From contig CM039211.1 of NCBI GenBank assembly GCA_008360975.2, positions 25,662,558 to 25,726,557 on the forward strand: a stretch of DNA of 64,000 bases, read 5' to 3'. A program made the translations under genes and the position numbers. How positions within the stretch are numbered: the stretch's first letter is position 1; every line of letters starts with the position of its first letter. Under the pieces are notes generated by a model. It did not search any database, was not told where the DNA came from, and worked only from the letters and a program-made list of their open reading frames with translations. Shown here piece by piece: positions 61,209 to 64,000 of this stretch. The stretch comes from Lichenostomus cassidix (Eukaryota; Chordata; Aves; Passeriformes; Meliphagidae).

Positions 61209-64000
61209 CTGTGAATAGAGAAGGTAAGGTTGTCATAACCATCCTGTCATCCTCCCAAGACAAAAGCTTTACAGCAAAGTGTGAGATTGTAACTGCAAAC
61301 TAGGTTATGACTTCCTAGGCCTCCTTTCCAATCTAGAAGACCACTTCATGCATATATTTATTTGACAGCTAGCACCAAAGATAGCCAAATACTTCAACAA
61401 CTTTAATGGATCAAGACTGACAGGAAGAAGTAATTTCTTTTACCCTGTATAATTTAATGAAGGAACATCCAGTATTGTAACATTCAGAAAGGTGGTTTTT
61501 ACTGCAGTGCATCGTGACCCATTAATATCAATGTATATACATCATGCAATGACTGTTCTCCAAAGTGATACATACAGAGCTCTTGTTAGGAGTAATAGGA
61601 ACTTCCTGCTCATGTTATTCAACAGTGGCATTTCACAGCATCAAATTTAATAACACATTTAAAATAACTGACAGATGGACCCCTTTGCTTTCAACTTCCT
61701 CCCAGTTACATGTACCAATCTGATTGCTCCTTTTATACAAAATCTCTTGAAGAGACAGAAGAAACAGCTATCTCTTCTAAAACACTTTTAAACTTACACT
61801 AATTTGTAGCTGGACACTCCAAAGTAGCTGCAAAAGCACCATTTGCAAATAAACTGTCAGGCATCAATAATGGGGCACCAATAATTTCTTCAAAACTGCT
61901 CTATATTAAAGACTGATCTTGCACGGAATTATGTGCCACTGAGTTGTCCCAAAAATCTTAAAGTTTCATCTCCTTCTGTGATTGCCTCTCACACATAATG
62001 ACTGTAGTGCCATGTGCAGAACTTTACTGTTACTTTGCTTTGTTGCAGTCTCCTGATTTTTTAGTTATAATTCATGTTCTAGTGGAATTTGAACCACATA
62101 AATGCAGCTATTGCTTCTTAAAAAATAAAAAAAACCTCACAGCCAACCAGTACCATATTCCCTAAAAATCTAATTAATGATCTGAACAAGAAAAAATTTA
62201 TTATTGGCAGAACGAAGGAGATATAAATTAACACAGTTGCAAGCTTTTTAGTTTTCAAGTTCCAGTCTCCTGTTAAATATTGCTCAGCACTCATAAGAGT
62301 GGTGAATTAATGGACAAATTGCCCATCTCACTGAGGGTGATGTGAGGGTATACAGCGAGAATTTCCACACTAAAACCAGATTTTTGATTAGAGATCAAAA
62401 ATTATCAATTGTGGCTGTAACCAGTCTGGATTTTATCAACATAAACATGCACCTTGTTTTGGGCTCCCTGGCCAAGGAGGTACTAGGATATATCCACTAT
62501 GGCTATGAACAGTGGTGTGTCTACCAGGATGTGAATAGGAAAGCAAATTAGTCTGCAGAAGTGTCCTTTCAATGTATCCCTGAACTGTTCTACATTTGCC
62601 ATTGCTGAGGTGCACATAATGTTGGGAAATGTCTTGGGTTTTTTTGGCCTGTACTGTGTTTACTAGAGTCAAATCCTTCTGAAATAATTTTAAGTAGCTT
62701 TAGAGTTGCAGTGCAGCCCTTCTTATTCCTGATATACAAACCAGGGATCAGAAAAATAGCTGCATCTATTAAAGTACAACCACTTTATCTTCTAAAGAAA
62801 TGTTTGCTTTTTGTTGTCACATCCATCCACTTAAATGCTAAAGCTATTATGGAAGGTCATGGAAGAGAAGGCTTGAATGCTCAAGACACGAAATGAGGCA
62901 TGGTTAAATTACAGAAATGACAATATGTACAGATGTCTTGGCAATGTTTAAATCACAACTCCACGTGATTAGCCAAGTACCTGGATTATTACAATTCTTG
63001 TTATTTCCAAGGGCAAAATAAACATAACCTATCAAAAATATAACAGAAACCCTAGGTAGCTGCTTATCAACCAGGGGAATCACCTTCATATTCCAGCCAT
63101 CAGAGCATGGCTAAATTCAGTAATGATTAAAGCAGCAACCTGCTTTACATTTTTGTAAAATCAACCCAAACCAGAAATTTAAAATCATACCCAAGAAAAT
63201 GTTAAGTCTGAAAAAAAGGGGAAGGGGAATAACTGGCACTTTTCACTGCAAGCTGGTCTGCTGAACTGAGAGATGAATTCTTGATAGCACTCTAATACTC
63301 TAATCCAGAACAGGTATGTTCCAAAATGGAGAATAATTAAGTTTAATCTTCCAAGGACTGACATATGATTGTTACTGAAAAATGTTGCTGTAATGAAGAC
63401 ATTCCTATTTCTGTGTTAACTGACTAAAACAATCTGAATAAACCAAGCTGACAAATCCTTTCTCTTCAGGCCATGTTCCCACTTCACAGTTATAGGCAGT
63501 AAGTGCAAAAGCCACAGAGCACTGTTTCTGCTGCAAGTGAGGACTTTCATTTTACAGCTTTTTAGATGCGTTACGCAGTCAATTTGAAAACATGTAAACA
63601 ATACATTAAAAATAACTGGTACAGAACAGCCTAGGATTCATGACAAACTTGCAGTTTCCCCCTGCTCCTCACAGGAATCAAGATTTCAGACAAATTGTGT
63701 AGCTTCATTTGATGTTGCAGAATTTCTCCAATTTAGTGAAGCTGTATCTGATTCATTTGCTCTTAAAGAAACAGAGAAACATTGCTGGTATCACCCATAT
63801 ATCATTTGGGCACAGCAGAATTGGTAATGGCTCTCTGACTTCTCTCCCATTTTGGCAAAACTGATATACAAACGGAAATGTCCTAAAGAGTTAAAAAGCA
63901 TCTCCTAGAATCACTGAAAGCAACTGATAACCGTGTAGTGAGCTACCTAGACTCCTCAGCTTTGGAAAGCGTGTCAGTCTGTCTGTCTGTCCCTGGCATA
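61209..64000 (-). other. MOB3B: MOB3B intron (3' part), continues past the window edge
   Basis: No MSIALKQVF-type first coding exon is present on the minus strand, so that exon is beyond 64000. The stretch holds a short GTCT run at 63974-63990 and nothing else I can name. Confidence 0.8.

Overview
The window is vertebrate nuclear DNA, AT-rich, with small exons in long GT-AG introns. It is most likely avian. The only interspersed repeats I recognise are 5'-truncated CR1 retroposons (six copies) and one candidate solo retroviral LTR, and no mammalian SINEs are visible. Known synteny of human 9p21 (TEK next to MOB3B), which is on the Z chromosome in chicken, suggests a Z-linked location; that last step is inference.

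Layout. 1-5945 is the end of intron 1 of TEK (TIE2, the angiopoietin receptor). 5946-31135 (+) carries 22 coding exons that correspond one for one to TEK exons 2-23. Every junction keeps the frame, so 1,111 residues plus the split first codon are visible. Exon 1 (5' UTR, start codon, signal peptide) must lie upstream of the window. The encoded order is Ig1 - Ig2 - three EGF-like modules - Ig3 - three fibronectin III - transmembrane helix - split tyrosine kinase - C-terminal phosphotyrosine tail. 31136 to about 32000 is the TEK 3' UTR. 32000-49911 is intergenic and MOB3B 3' flank, with a candidate solo LTR, two GC-rich patches and three CR1 copies. 49912-61208 (-) carries the last two coding exons of MOB3B, separated by an 11-kb intron. 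61209-64000 is another MOB3B intron, and the large MOB3B first coding exon lies beyond the right edge. TEK and MOB3B are tail to tail.

TEK is a receptor tyrosine kinase of endothelial and some haematopoietic cells that binds angiopoietins. MOB3B is a small zinc-binding adaptor of the MOB kinase-activator family. They are physical neighbours and nothing here suggests a shared pathway.

The points most worth checking are RNA-processing details in TEK: a GC-AG intron after exon 5, a tandem GTG donor after exon 14, an (ATT)n array inside the acceptor of the catalytic-loop exon, and an acceptor that regenerates a donor at exon 2. I also note the candidate solo LTR, a possible undescribed exon near 45.9 kb, and an unexplained GC-rich patch near 34 kb. 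I found no sign of an entirely new gene system. Residue numbers below assume that exon 1 encodes 17 codons plus one base, as in human; on that scale the protein is about 1,129 aa (human 1,124).
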